Origin: an uncultured Verrucomicrobiota bacterium
GTDB lineage: Bacteria > Verrucomicrobiota > Kiritimatiellia > CAIVKH01
Direction of reading: 5' to 3'
Assembly (NCBI GenBank): GCA_937872895.1
Contig: CALMUP010000021.1
Coordinates: forward strand, 1 to 64,000
DNA length: 64,000 bases
The notes under the pieces are model-generated. The model did no database searches. It saw only the letters and a list, made by a program, of their open reading frames with translations, and was not told the DNA's origin. Below, in pieces: positions 16,937-26,563 of this stretch; position 1 is the stretch's first letter; each line of letters begins with the position of its first letter. Both the position numbers and the translations under genes were made by a program.

Positions 16937-18349
16937 TCAATACGCGTTGGTGTGCGTGAAGAAGGTGCGGGCGAGGATCTTGAAGTCGAGGGCGAGCGAC
17001 CAGTTTTCCAGGTAATACAGGTCGTACTTGATGCGCTCGTGGATGCTGGTGTTGCCGCGGAGGCCGTTCACCTGCGCCCAGCCGGTCATGCCGGGGCGGT
17101 GGAAGTGCCGCCACATGTAGCGGCTGATGTCCTCCTTGAACTGCTCGACGAAGTGCGGGCGTTCGGGGCGCGGGCCGACCAGGCTCATGTCGCCCTTGAG
17201 CACGTTCCAGAATTGCGGGAGCTCGTCGATGTTGGTCGAGCGCAGGAAGGTGCCGATGCGGGTGCGGCGCGGATCATTCTCCACCGCCCACACCGGTCCG
17301 GTCCGGTCCTCGGCGTCGGGGCGCATCGTGCGGAGCTTGTAGATGGTGAAGGTGTCGCCCTTGCGGCCGCAGCGTTCCTGGCGGTAGAAGACGGGTCCGG
17401 GCGAGCTGCGTTTGATGAGCAGGGCGGCGACGAGGATGATCGGTGCGGAGAGCAGCAGGCCGACGAGCGCGCCGACGATGTCCTCGGTGCGTTTGGCAAA
17501 CCGGTTCCAGAAATAATCGAGCGGCCACTTCGCGGTGCCGAGGATCGGGATGCCGTCCACCGACTGGATGTCCATGGTGATGGTCAGCAGGCGGAACAGG
17601 TCGGGCACGAAGTTGAAGGCGACCATCGCGCGTTCGCAGTCGAGGATGATGTCGGCCATGCGCGCGTGGGGCAGGGTGGCCGGGGTGGCGAGGATGACCT
17701 GGTCCACCTGGCCGGCGTCGAGGAAGCGGTTCAGGTCGTCCACCGTGCCCTTGATCAACGCGGGGTCGATGCCGGGATCGGGCGGTTCCGTGCCGACGGT
17801 CAGGTAGGCGACCAGGGCGGTGCGCAGGCGCGGTTCGCGTTCGAGGGCTTTCTTCAGGCGGGCGGCCACGGCGTCGGTGCCGATCACGATCACGCGGTTC
17901 GAGACGTGCTTGCGCCGGGCCATGACCAGTTCGGCGCGGAACAGGATGAAGCGGATCACGAGCACCATGGTCGAGATGCTGACCAGGGCGACGGCGATGG
18001 TGATACGCGAGAGGGGCGGGTCGGTGCGGATGGCGAAGGCGAGGGCGGTGGTCAGCAGGATGCCGAGGCCGGTGGCGCGCACCAGGCGCGGGATGCGTTC
18101 GCTGAACGAGCCGAGTTGCGGGCGTTTGTAGAGGCCGAGGGTCTGGTAGATGAAGCAGAACAGCAGGGTCACCACCAGGCCGGCCTGGGTGTAGAGGCCC
18201 GCCGGGGGCAGGCCCTCGTGCAGCATCGGGATCAGGCCGCTGTGGAAGCGGATCCATACGGCCAGCTCGAAGCCGAAAAACACCGCGACGGCATCGCCGA
18301 GCAGGCCCAGCAATCCGCACATGACATCAAAGGTATCGCGTCGTTTCAT
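16937..18349 (-). CDS. Polyprenyl glycosylphosphotransferase (WbaP/ExoY type)
   Basis: Transfers a sugar 1-phosphate to undecaprenyl phosphate at the inner membrane, the first step of repeat-unit assembly for an exopolysaccharide or O-antigen. The 470-residue protein has four N-terminal membrane helices, a CoA-binding-like central domain ([10 protein letters not shown]), another helix near 290, and the catalytic C-terminal domain. That domain contains [22 protein letters not shown], the Asp-Glu catalytic pair in [16 protein letters not shown] and LVGPRPERP. Full length. It is divergently transcribed from the glycosyltransferase genes that follow. Confidence 0.93.
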   Translation of the reverse strand: MKRRDTFDVMCGLLGLLGDAVAVFFGFELAVWIRFHSGLIPMLHEGLPPAGLYTQAGLVVTLLFCFIYQTLGLYKRPQLGSFSERIPRLVRATGLGILLTTALAFAIRTDPPLSRITIAVALVSISTMVLVIRFILFRAELVMARRKHVSNRVIVIGTDAVAARLKKALEREPRLRTALVAYLTVGTEPPDPGIDPALIKGTVDDLNRFLDAGQVDQVILATPATLPHARMADIILDCERAMVAFNFVPDLFRLLTITMDIQSVDGIPILGTAKWPLDYFWNRFAKRTEDIVGALVGLLLSAPIILVAALLIKRSSPGPVFYRQERCGRKGDTFTIYKLRTMRPDAEDRTGPVWAVENDPRRTRIGTFLRSTNIDELPQFWNVLKGDMSLVGPRPERPHFVEQFKEDISRYMWRHFHRPGMTGWAQVNGLRGNTSIHERIKYDLYYLENWSLALDFKILARTFFTHTNAY

Positions 18350-18513
18350 CCGGTGCGCATCCTAATCGCAGCGGGTCCCGTGTACAAGCCGCGGTTCGGT
18401 CATGCCGTATCCATGACACGCTGAAGGTTGGATCGATCGTGAGGACGGACCCCTTTTCGGGGGCGAATCGTTTTGACCCGGCGGGTAAACCCGGTACCGT
18501 GTGGGGCAAGGTC

Positions 18514-20598
18514 ATGTTCCGTTCCCCTTCAGATTTCCCGGTGGCGGGTGATGATGCGTCCTCGGCATGGTTGCGCTGGTACGATGCCTGGGTGGCTGGC
18601 GTGGGATGGGCCAGCATCGCGGGACTCGGCATGGTTACCGCCGGGGTGTTCCGCGGGTGGATCATGGTGGCGATCCTGCTGGGCGTTCCGCTGGTGGCGG
18701 CCTGGCGTTTGCGTCGGCCGCTCCTGTTTGCCCGTGTGCCTGCCGGCCAGGCGGTGTTGCTGGTCATGACCCTCGCGCTGGCCTGGTGGTTGCGCACGCC
18801 ACCGTATCCGAACCAGTCGGGCGGGTACGATCCCGGCCTGTATGTGAACATGGCGTCGTTGATCCGCCACGGCGGAGGGTTGTCGGCCGAGGATGGCTTG
18901 CGGGCCTTGCTGGATCCGGCCCAACGGGCGTTGTACGACGCCCATGGAGGTGCGATCTATCCCGGGGTCGAATTGATCGATGAGGACCGTTCCCTCATGC
19001 ACATGCCGTTTTATCCGATGCACCCGGTCTGGATGGCCGCCGCCGGATCGCTGGTGCCGGGTCTGGCCACGGGATCCCTGGTCGTGTTCGGCCTTTTCGC
19101 GGTGATCGGCCTGTTCCGGTTGTACGGCGAGATCACCGGCCGGCACGGTCAGTCATCGGCCTACCTGGTCCTGCTCATTGCCGCGCTTCATCCCGGCCTG
19201 GTGTTGCTTTCCAAGTATCCGGTAGGGGAAATGCTCGCCCTGGCGTTTACCGCCAACGGGTTTTACTACCTGGCCCGCGCCTATCGCGCCGGTATGGAAC
19301 AGCGGCCGGCATGGACGGCCTGGCTGCTCGCCTGGCTGTGCTTCAACGCTTTTTTCTACGTCCGCATGACCGGATTCGTGTACATGCCGGTTTTTGCCGG
19401 GTTGTTGCTTGGCGGATTGATCGCGCTCCCGGACCTGCGGTCGCGTCTGGGGTGGACCATCGGCATCGCCGGGTTGGTGGTATGGTGGCTGTTGTCGTGT
19501 GTATGGTACCACGAGGCGATGCCGCGCCTGTTCCTGCCGGTGGTGACGTTTATCCAGCGCAGCAGCGAGGGCCTGGGTCTCGTGGTTGCGGCGGGATTGG
19601 TCGTGTTGCTGCCGGCGACGTGGTGGATCTGCGCCCGACGTGCCGTGGTCGCCCGGTGGGCGGATCGAGGGGCGCCCTGGCTGGTGGTGGCCCTGCCGGT
19701 TTTGCTGCTGGTAGCCTTGTTCATGCAGGTCGCCATCATGCGGACCTCGGTCATTCCTGATTATCCGGATTATCCCGGCGCGCCGGTCGAGTCCGACTCG
19801 GCGTTCACGCGCGGCTTTCTGTACCGGTATGCCGTGTACCTGTTTCCTCCGTCCTTGCTGCTGCTCATCCTGCTGCCGTGGCTGATGCGGGGGCAGGGTT
19901 GGACGTTGCGCACCGTGTTGGCGTTGTTCGTGGCATGGATGATGGCGTTGGTGTTGTTCAGTCCCTATGCCTACAGCCGATTTTATCAGTTCTACTACGA
20001 CCGGTATTACCTGAGCGAAGTGGTGCCGTACAGCCTGTTGCTGCTGGTGGCGGTGACCGCCGGGCCGGTGCGCTCCCGGGTGCTGCGCTGGTCGCGCGGG
20101 ATGCTGTTCGGTGCGATGGTGGTGTATTTCGGATGGTTCTCCGTGGTGGCGCGGGGCAAGACCTTTTCCGAGCCGAAGGGCCAGCGCGCCGCCCTCGAGC
20201 AGGCCTTGGGGCGGGATGCCCTGGTCCTGATGGTGATCCCGCAGGACGATCCGGCGCGAAGCCTCGTCGGCACGCCGCTGGTCTATTCCAGCCGGATGGC
20301 GGTCTTTCCCCTCGCGTCGGTTGATGATGCCTGGCGGCCGGAGATCGTGGCGTTGACCAAGCGTTTTCCTCGCACCGCCCTGGTGACCAGTGCGCCGGTA
20401 CGGCTCGTGGATATGCCGCCTGGCGTCCCGGAGTTAACCCTGACCGATCGATTCACCTACACCTATCAATTCTTCACTCCGCTCGCATTGCCCGAGGCGC
20501 TCGCCCGCCAGCCGGCCCGCGGCCTGTACCGGTGGATCGACCTGCCTTGGCGGGTGCACCCGCATTCCGTGCGCTTGTTCATCTACGATGTTCACTGA
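18514..20598 (+). CDS. GT-C-like integral membrane glycosyltransferase
   Basis: The protein of about 694 residues has roughly 12 membrane helices. In the first large loop it has the segment GGYDPGLYVNMASL, with an Asp typical of lipid-linked-sugar-using GT-C enzymes such as ArnT/PMT relatives. The C-terminal 150 residues form a soluble domain. ATG at 18514 is preferred, but an in-frame GTG at 18439 would add 25 residues. It probably adds a sugar to a glycan or lipid on the periplasmic side, with substrate unknown. The GT2 gene follows 56 nt later. Confidence 0.65.
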   Translation: MFRSPSDFPVAGDDASSAWLRWYDAWVAGVGWASIAGLGMVTAGVFRGWIMVAILLGVPLVAAWRLRRPLLFARVPAGQAVLLVMTLALAWWLRTPPYPNQSGGYDPGLYVNMASLIRHGGGLSAEDGLRALLDPAQRALYDAHGGAIYPGVELIDEDRSLMHMPFYPMHPVWMAAAGSLVPGLATGSLVVFGLFAVIGLFRLYGEITGRHGQSSAYLVLLIAALHPGLVLLSKYPVGEMLALAFTANGFYYLARAYRAGMEQRPAWTAWLLAWLCFNAFFYVRMTGFVYMPVFAGLLLGGLIALPDLRSRLGWTIGIAGLVVWWLLSCVWYHEAMPRLFLPVVTFIQRSSEGLGLVVAAGLVVLLPATWWICARRAVVARWADRGAPWLVVALPVLLLVALFMQVAIMRTSVIPDYPDYPGAPVESDSAFTRGFLYRYAVYLFPPSLLLLILLPWLMRGQGWTLRTVLALFVAWMMALVLFSPYAYSRFYQFYYDRYYLSEVVPYSLLLLVAVTAGPVRSRVLRWSRGMLFGAMVVYFGWFSVVARGKTFSEPKGQRAALEQALGRDALVLMVIPQDDPARSLVGTPLVYSSRMAVFPLASVDDAWRPEIVALTKRFPRTALVTSAPVRLVDMPPGVPELTLTDRFTYTYQFFTPLALPEALARQPARGLYRWIDLPWRVHPHSVRLFIYDVH

Positions 20599-20654
20599 GC
20601 CGGGAACGGTTCCTGTTGTCAGGATTCGTCATTCCGGTATATAGGTCCGCAATC

Positions 20655-21530
20655 ATGGACGCGCATGCCATCACCCTGATCATTCCCGCCCTGAACGAAG
20701 TGGCTTCGATCGCCGACGTGGTGCGCGGCTTGCGTGCGGCGTTGCCGGCAGCCGAGGTCATCGTCGTGGATGATGGATCCACCGACGGGACCGGCGACGC
20801 GGCACGGGAGGCCGGGGCCCGGGTGATCCGGCACGAGGTCTGCCGCGGCTATGGCTCCTCGTTGAAGTCGGGGGTGCTCGCCTCGGGCCGCGAGTTCGTG
20901 TTGTTCTGCGACGCGGACGGGCAGCATCGTGTCGAGGATGTGGTGCGGATCGCCTCGTTCGGTGACGCCTACGACATGGTGGTTGGCGCACGGACGCGGG
21001 ACTCCCATGCCCCGACGGTCCGCCGGCCCGGCAAGTGGATCCTCCGCAACGTGGCCAATTACCTGGCCCGACAGGAACTGCCCGACTTCAATTCCGGATT
21101 GCGGATGATCCGCCGTTCCGTCCTGCTCCGGTACCTGCACCTGATGCCCGAGGGTTTTTCCTTTTCCACCACCAGCACCTTCGCCTTGATCAAGGCCGGG
21201 TATTCGATCCATTGGGAGCCGATCACCGTCCTGGCCCGCAAGGGCACCAGTTCGGTGCGGCAATGGAAACACGGGCCGCAGACGGTCTTGCTGATCCTGC
21301 GCCTCACCGTGTTGTTCGAGCCGTTGCGGGTGTTCCTGCAGCTCAGCGCGGCGCTGGGCATCGCGACGCTCGCGAGTTTCGCGAAGGATGTCCTGAAGTC
21401 GCCGTGGGACGGACTGGGCGCGGTGACCACGATCCTCGCCCTCGCGACGCTGCTGGTGTTCCTCTTCGGTCTGCTGTGCGACCAGGTTTCCGCGGTGCGG
21501 AGGGAAATGCATGACTTCCACAACCGCTGA
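20655..21530 (+). CDS. GT2 family glycosyltransferase (DPM/ArnC-like)
   Basis: The 291-residue protein has a GT-A domain opening ITLIIPALNEVASI, with the nucleotide-sugar motif VIVVDDGSTDGT and the metal motif FCDADGQH. Two C-terminal helices (about 225-245 and 255-280) anchor it to the membrane. Enzymes of this shape transfer a hexose to polyprenyl phosphate, supplying donors for GT-C transferases. The adjacent GT-C gene fits such a pair. Its last 20 bases overlap the start of the methyltransferase gene, indicating one operon. Confidence 0.87.
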   Translation: MDAHAITLIIPALNEVASIADVVRGLRAALPAAEVIVVDDGSTDGTGDAAREAGARVIRHEVCRGYGSSLKSGVLASGREFVLFCDADGQHRVEDVVRIASFGDAYDMVVGARTRDSHAPTVRRPGKWILRNVANYLARQELPDFNSGLRMIRRSVLLRYLHLMPEGFSFSTTSTFALIKAGYSIHWEPITVLARKGTSSVRQWKHGPQTVLLILRLTVLFEPLRVFLQLSAALGIATLASFAKDVLKSPWDGLGAVTTILALATLLVFLFGLLCDQVSAVRREMHDFHNR

Positions 21531-22386
21531 CGCCCGGTGCGCCTGCTGCGGTTCGCCGCTATCGGCCACTCCGGTGCACATCAAGAACGGGTATGCCATC
21601 CATGCCTGCTCCGGGTGCGGGGTGCGCGCGGTGTGGCCGACGCCTGGCGCGGATGAACTGGCCGCCGTGTACTCGGCGGCGTATTTCCAGCGCGGTGACA
21701 AGTACAGTGCGGCGGCGCGCCAGGCGGCCATGCGCAACGATGCCATCAAGCTGGATTGGATCCGGGCGCAGCGATCCGGCGGCTCGTTGCTGGATGTCGG
21801 GTGTGCGACCGGGAGTTTTCTCGCCGCCGCCCGGGAGGCGGGCTTTACCATTTCCGGAGTCGAGCCGGCCGCCAGCGCGGCGGCAACCGCGTCCGAACGC
21901 CTCGGCATTCCGGTGCATGCCGGTGATCTCGCCTCGGCGGCCTTCCCGCCGGCCGAGTTCGCGGTAGCGACCTTGTGGGATGTGATCGAACATGTCACCG
22001 ATCCATCCGCGGTCATCGCGGAAACGGCGCGGGTGCTGGCACCCGGCGGCGTGCTCGTGGTCAGCACCGGCGATATCGCTTCACCCTGGGCGCGGTTGAC
22101 CGGGGCGCGCTGGCCATTGCTGACGCCACCGCAACACCTGTTCTACTTCACGAAGGCTTCGCTGTGCGCGCTGCTCGAGCGGCACGGATTCTCCGTGGTT
22201 TCGGTCCGTCATCCGGGCAAGTGGGTGACCCTCGGGTTTGCGTTGTTCAAGGCGGTCGAGTCGTGGGGACGATGGGCGCGTCCTCTCGCCGCGTTGATCC
22301 GCCGGTGCGGCCTGGATGGATGGCGCCTGTACCTGAACTTCGGCGACATCATGACGGTGGTCGCGGTGAAGCGGGGGGAGGGTTGA
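21511..22386 (+). CDS. Class I SAM-dependent methyltransferase with zinc-ribbon N terminus
   Basis: The 291-residue protein has an N-terminal Cys pair set (CACCGSPL and CSGCGVRA) resembling a small zinc ribbon. The SAM-binding motif I LLDVGCATGSFL comes near residue 90, and the motif LWDVIEHVTDP follows near 155. This arrangement (Methyltransf_23 with a leading zinc-binding part) is frequent in polysaccharide and secondary-metabolite clusters, where it methylates sugars. The substrate is not predictable. The start overlaps the GT2 gene by 20 nt, and the next gene begins 4 nt after the stop. Confidence 0.85.
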   Translation: MTSTTADARCACCGSPLSATPVHIKNGYAIHACSGCGVRAVWPTPGADELAAVYSAAYFQRGDKYSAAARQAAMRNDAIKLDWIRAQRSGGSLLDVGCATGSFLAAAREAGFTISGVEPAASAAATASERLGIPVHAGDLASAAFPPAEFAVATLWDVIEHVTDPSAVIAETARVLAPGGVLVVSTGDIASPWARLTGARWPLLTPPQHLFYFTKASLCALLERHGFSVVSVRHPGKWVTLGFALFKAVESWGRWARPLAALIRRCGLDGWRLYLNFGDIMTVVAVKRGEG

Positions 22387-22390
22387 TCGG

Positions 22391-24439
22391 ATGTGCGGGA
22401 TCTTTGGCGCGGCGTTCACGGCGGGGGCTCCGGGCGGAACCGGCTCGGCCCGCGATGTCCTGCGCCGGTTGTTCATGCTGTCCGAATCGCGCGGGCGCGA
22501 AGCCTCCGGACTGATGGTGTCGGCCCGCGACCGGATCCGCGTGTTGCGGAGCGGTGTGCCGGCCTCGACGATGGTACGGAGCGCGGCCTACCGCAGTTTC
22601 CTGGACGGGGCCGGATTGGATCCCTCGGGTGGCCCGGTGGCGGTGGTCGGCCATTCGCGCCTGGTCACGACCGGAACCCATCTCGACAACCGCAACAACC
22701 AGCCGGTCGCCGCGCCGGGCGTGGTCGGGGTGCACAACGGCATCGTGGTGAACCACGACCGGTTGTGGGCGGAGAACCCCGGCCTGGTGCGCACGCGCGA
22801 CGTGGACACCGAGATCATCATGGCCCTGCTGCGGCAGGGATTGGATGGCGGGGCCGGGCTGGAGCCGGCGGTGAACCGTACATTTGCCCGGCTGGATGGC
22901 ACGGCATCGATCGCGGTGTTCATGAGCGACGTGCCGGCGCTGTTGCTGGCTACCAACAACGGGTCGTTGTACCTCGCGGAGGAGGTGGATCGCCGTGCGC
23001 TGATCTTTGCATCGGAGCGCTTCATCCTCGAAAAAGTATGTGCCGCGTCGCCCTTCGGCGTGCCGGCCGCGGCGTGGCGGATTACCCCGGTGGCCGCCGG
23101 CGAGGCCCGCGCGGCGAACCTCGATACGCTGGCGGTGACCCGGTGGCGGCTGGATGACCCCGCGCCGACGCCGTCCGTGGTCGTGCGTGGCGGACCGCGG
23201 CGCGTGATCGAGGAGGCCCCGGGTATTTCCGCGCCACCGCCCCGGCGGGCGGTGCACCGGCATGTCGGATTGCTCGGGGTGGATGATCCGGAGGCGGTGC
23301 GGGAACGTGACGAGGTCGCGGCGACGTATCCGCACGACCGTGCGTGGGCCGAGTCGCTGCGCCGGTGCAGCCGGTGCCTGTTGCCCGAGACGATGCCGTA
23401 TATCACCTTCGACCACGAAGGGGTTTGTTCCTACTGCCACCGCTACCAGCCGCGGGTGCACCTCGGCCTCGAGGCGCTGCGCGGCGTGGTGGATCCGGCG
23501 ATCGCCCGGAAACCCGCAAACGCGCCGGATTGTGTGATGGGGGTCAGCGGCGGGCGTGACAGCCTGTATGCGCTGCATCTCGCCTGCGCGGAACTCAAGC
23601 TCAAGCCGGTGGCGTACACCTACGACTGGGGCATGGTGACCGATCTGGCCCGTCGCAACATCTCGCGCATCTGCGCGCGACTCGGGGTGGAGCATATCGT
23701 GGTCTCGGCGGACATCACCCGCAAGCGGGAGAACATCCGCCGCAATGTCGAGGCCTGGTTGCGGCGTCCGCGGCTCGGGGTCATCCCGCTCTTCATGGCT
23801 GGCGATAAACAATACTTCTACTACCTGCAGCAGGTGCGCAAACAAACCGGGGCACCGTTGGCGGTGATGGGCGAGAACCTCTTGGAGCGGACCGATTTCA
23901 AGACCGGGTATGCCGGTGTGCGCCCGCATCCGGATCCCCGCCACGTGTACACCCTGCCCTGGTCGAGCAAACTCGGCCTGGTTGGATACTACGCCAGGGA
24001 ATACCTGCTCAATCCGGCCTACCTGAACCGCTCGCTGTTCGACACGGCTTTTGCCTCGGTCTGTTACTACGGAATCGAGCGCGACTACGTGAACCTGTTC
24101 AGGTACCTGCCCTGGGAGGAAAACGCGGTGGTGGGCACGTTGCGTGAACAGTATGACTTTGAGTTGGCCACCGACACCTCATCGACGTGGCGCATCGGCG
24201 ATGGCACCGCCGCCTTCTACAATTACATTTACTACCAGGTCGCCGGCTTTACCGAGAACGACACATTCCGCAGCAACCAGATCCGCGAGGGGTTGATCGA
24301 TCGCGCCACCGCGCTGGAGAAGGTGCACGAGGAAAACCGGCCCCGCTGGGAGACCATCCAGTGGTACCTGCGGACCATCGGGGTCACCCGGCCGATGCGC
24401 GAGGTGGTGTCGATCATCCACCGGATGCCCAGGCGATGA
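22391..24439 (+). CDS. Class II glutamine amidotransferase fused to N-acetyl sugar amidotransferase
   Basis: A 682-residue fusion. Residues 1-250 form an Ntn-type glutaminase domain starting MCGIFGAAF, with Cys2 as nucleophile and later VGVHNGIVVNHD and TRDVDTEI. Residues 320-682 match N-acetyl sugar amidotransferases of the WbpG/PseA type: Cys pairs beginning CSRCLLPETMPYITFD at 326 and ending CSYC, then the PP-loop GVSGGRDS around Ser386. Such enzymes convert an acetamido group of a nucleotide sugar into an acetamidino group, with ammonia normally supplied by separate HisH/HisF-like partners. The fused glutaminase could supply it directly. The flippase gene overlaps its end. Confidence 0.88.
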   Translation: MCGIFGAAFTAGAPGGTGSARDVLRRLFMLSESRGREASGLMVSARDRIRVLRSGVPASTMVRSAAYRSFLDGAGLDPSGGPVAVVGHSRLVTTGTHLDNRNNQPVAAPGVVGVHNGIVVNHDRLWAENPGLVRTRDVDTEIIMALLRQGLDGGAGLEPAVNRTFARLDGTASIAVFMSDVPALLLATNNGSLYLAEEVDRRALIFASERFILEKVCAASPFGVPAAAWRITPVAAGEARAANLDTLAVTRWRLDDPAPTPSVVVRGGPRRVIEEAPGISAPPPRRAVHRHVGLLGVDDPEAVRERDEVAATYPHDRAWAESLRRCSRCLLPETMPYITFDHEGVCSYCHRYQPRVHLGLEALRGVVDPAIARKPANAPDCVMGVSGGRDSLYALHLACAELKLKPVAYTYDWGMVTDLARRNISRICARLGVEHIVVSADITRKRENIRRNVEAWLRRPRLGVIPLFMAGDKQYFYYLQQVRKQTGAPLAVMGENLLERTDFKTGYAGVRPHPDPRHVYTLPWSSKLGLVGYYAREYLLNPAYLNRSLFDTAFASVCYYGIERDYVNLFRYLPWEENAVVGTLREQYDFELATDTSSTWRIGDGTAAFYNYIYYQVAGFTENDTFRSNQIREGLIDRATALEKVHEENRPRWETIQWYLRTIGVTRPMREVVSIIHRMPRR

Positions 24440-25698
24440 CAGGAGTGCGGCGATTTTCCGTCGATGTCGCCTGGAACGTGGCCGGGCTGGCCGTGGCCGG
24501 GGCCGGGGGCATCCTCGCCAATGTGCTGGTGTTGTCGGTCTGCGGGGCGGAGGCGTTGGGGCTGTTCAACCTGGTATTCGCCATCTACCTGGTCGTGTCG
24601 CAGTTGGCGGTGGGTGGGGTTCAGTATTCGGTGATCAGCCACTATGCGCGTTCCGTGGACCCGGAACGCGAGGGGCCGGCACTGGTGTCATCGGCGGTGG
24701 CGTTGGTGTTCCTGCTGGGTGTGGTCATCGCGGCGGCCGTCCATGCCGCCGCGCCGGTGATCGCTGCGGCCATGGACAAGCCGGAGGTGGTGGCGGGCCT
24801 GCGGTGGGCGGCACCGGGCTTGTTGTTCTTCGCCGTGAACAAGACCTTGTTGATGGCGGTGAATGCACGCCGCCACATGCGGATGTTTGCGGTATTCCAG
24901 TCGGTGCGTTGCCTGTTGCTGATCGCCAGCCTGGCCGTGCTGGCGGCGGTGGCTTCGCCGGAGCACTTGGCGGCGGCGTTGACCATGGCCGAGGCCGTGC
25001 TGCTGGTCCTGTTGCTGGTCTATACGCGCATGCGGGTTTGTCCGCTTTCCTGGCGCGTGGTGGATCGCGCCTGGCTGCGCCGCCATGCCGGGTTCGGCAT
25101 GCGCGGGTTCCTCACCGGTGTGCTGGGCGAGATGAATACACGGGTGGATGTGATCATGCTCGGATTTTTCGCGGACAACGCGATGATCGGGGTGTACAGT
25201 TTTTCGGCGATGCTGGCCGAGGGGTTTGCCCAGTTGTCGGTCGTGGTGCGCCAGAACATGGATCCGCTGATCGGCCGCCATGTTGCCCGGGGAACGCTGG
25301 CGGAGTTGCCGGTCTTGACCCGGCGGGTGCGCCGGATCTTCGCGCCGGCGATGGTGGCGCTGGCGGTGCTGTTCAGCGCGGGCTATGTGGCGGTCTTGTG
25401 GTGGTTTGATGTGCCGGCCCAATGGCAGACCGGCGCTCTTGTCCTGGCCATCCTGCTCGGCGCGTTGGCCGCCAACGCCACCTACCGGCCGTTCCTGGGC
25501 ATCCTGATCCAGGGCGGTCGTCCCGGCGTGAACACCATCTTGGTGGCGGCGCTGGTGGTGATGAACATCCTGCTGAACGCGGTGTTGATTCCGTGGTTCG
25601 GTTTGCCCGGCGCGGCAGTGGCCACGGGTTTGGTGTTCATCGCGGAGGCGGTGGCGATTCGCATGCTGGCGCGCCGCTTGTGGGGCGTGGCCCTATAG
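24436..25698 (+). CDS. Oligosaccharide flippase (Wzx/MATE-like)
   Basis: The 420-residue protein is made almost wholly of 12-14 membrane helices of the polysaccharide transporter superfamily. It starts with VAWNVAGLAVAGAGG and has a central MNTRVDVIMLGFF segment characteristic of Wzx-like proteins. It probably flips undecaprenyl-linked repeat units to the periplasm. The ATG overlaps the amidotransferase stop (ATGA), so translation is likely coupled, and this start is well supported. It ends the forward-reading part of the polysaccharide cluster and converges on the FGE-like gene. Confidence 0.87.
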   Translation: MTGVRRFSVDVAWNVAGLAVAGAGGILANVLVLSVCGAEALGLFNLVFAIYLVVSQLAVGGVQYSVISHYARSVDPEREGPALVSSAVALVFLLGVVIAAAVHAAAPVIAAAMDKPEVVAGLRWAAPGLLFFAVNKTLLMAVNARRHMRMFAVFQSVRCLLLIASLAVLAAVASPEHLAAALTMAEAVLLVLLLVYTRMRVCPLSWRVVDRAWLRRHAGFGMRGFLTGVLGEMNTRVDVIMLGFFADNAMIGVYSFSAMLAEGFAQLSVVVRQNMDPLIGRHVARGTLAELPVLTRRVRRIFAPAMVALAVLFSAGYVAVLWWFDVPAQWQTGALVLAILLGALAANATYRPFLGILIQGGRPGVNTILVAALVVMNILLNAVLIPWFGLPGAAVATGLVFIAEAVAIRMLARRLWGVAL

Positions 25699-25722
25699 GC
25701 GGAGCGAATCGAACCGGCCGGC

Positions 25723-26493
25723 TTACGGAGCGTCGTCCACCAGGGCGATGCGGAAACCGTAGAGGGTGATGCGGACCTGGTCGCCGCATTGGCCACGGGC
25801 TTGAACGCCCACGTAACGCTCGTGCCAGTTCTGCCAACTCCCGCCGCGGATCACGCGGAAGGGTTGGGATTCGTTGGCGTAATCGAGACAGTATTCCCAC
25901 ACATTCCCGGCCATGTCGTAAAAACCGTGCGGATTGGGCGGGAAGCTGCCGACCGGGGCGGTGACCTCAAACGGATCGCTGTTCAGCACCGGATGATAAT
26001 TCGCGGCATTGGTCAGGGTGAGCGGATTGGGCGTTCCGGCGGCGGCAGCCGACCACTCGGCCTCGGTCGGGAGGCGGTAGCGCTGGCGGTCCGAGATGAT
26101 CCCGCGGGCGCGTTCGGTCAGGGTCAGCCAATCGCAAAAGGCCATGGCATCCGCCCAGCTCACCCCGACCACGGGGTGATCGACGGTCTGTGGAAAACCG
26201 GGACTGCGCCAGTCGTTGGTATCCATACGCCATGCGCGATCGCGGTAATAGAAGAAGCGGTCGCTGGCCGAATGACCGGTGGCTTCGGTGAAGGCGGTGA
26301 AATCGCGGACACGGGTCTCCCAGATCGACAACAATTCCCCGCGGCCGGGGATGGGGCGGAACGCCATGCCGAGGCTGTTGCTCCAGATGGTTTGTGCTTC
26401 AGCAGTCGCGGTGCAGGCCATGGCCATGAAGCAAACAACGAGGATAAACCCCTTGCGTTGTCGAAACGTTTTATGGCGCGGAACGTGCATCAC
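25723..26493 (-). CDS. Secreted formylglycine-generating-enzyme-like (SUMF1 fold) protein
   Basis: The 256-residue protein has a signal peptide (hydrophobic 14-32, cleavage after AEA). The FGE-sulfatase fold is marked by VSWADAMAFCDWL, RYRLPTEAEWSAAAAG, FYDMAGNVWEYC and VIRGGSWQN. The active-site region keeps one Cys (GQCGDQ) and lacks the second catalytic Cys expected a few residues earlier in true FGE, so sulfatase activation is doubtful. Many such secreted homologues have other or unknown roles. Two adjacent ATGs (26493, 26490) are possible. The AlgX-like gene ends 70 bp upstream on the same strand. Confidence 0.85.
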   Translation of the reverse strand: MMHVPRHKTFRQRKGFILVVCFMAMACTATAEAQTIWSNSLGMAFRPIPGRGELLSIWETRVRDFTAFTEATGHSASDRFFYYRDRAWRMDTNDWRSPGFPQTVDHPVVGVSWADAMAFCDWLTLTERARGIISDRQRYRLPTEAEWSAAAAGTPNPLTLTNAANYHPVLNSDPFEVTAPVGSFPPNPHGFYDMAGNVWEYCLDYANESQPFRVIRGGSWQNWHERYVGVQARGQCGDQVRITLYGFRIALVDDAP

Positions 26494-26563
26494 AACCAGA
26501 CCTCCCGGTTACTATAAACCGCTTCACGGGAAAATGACACGCCGAATTGGAAAATTAGCCCAA

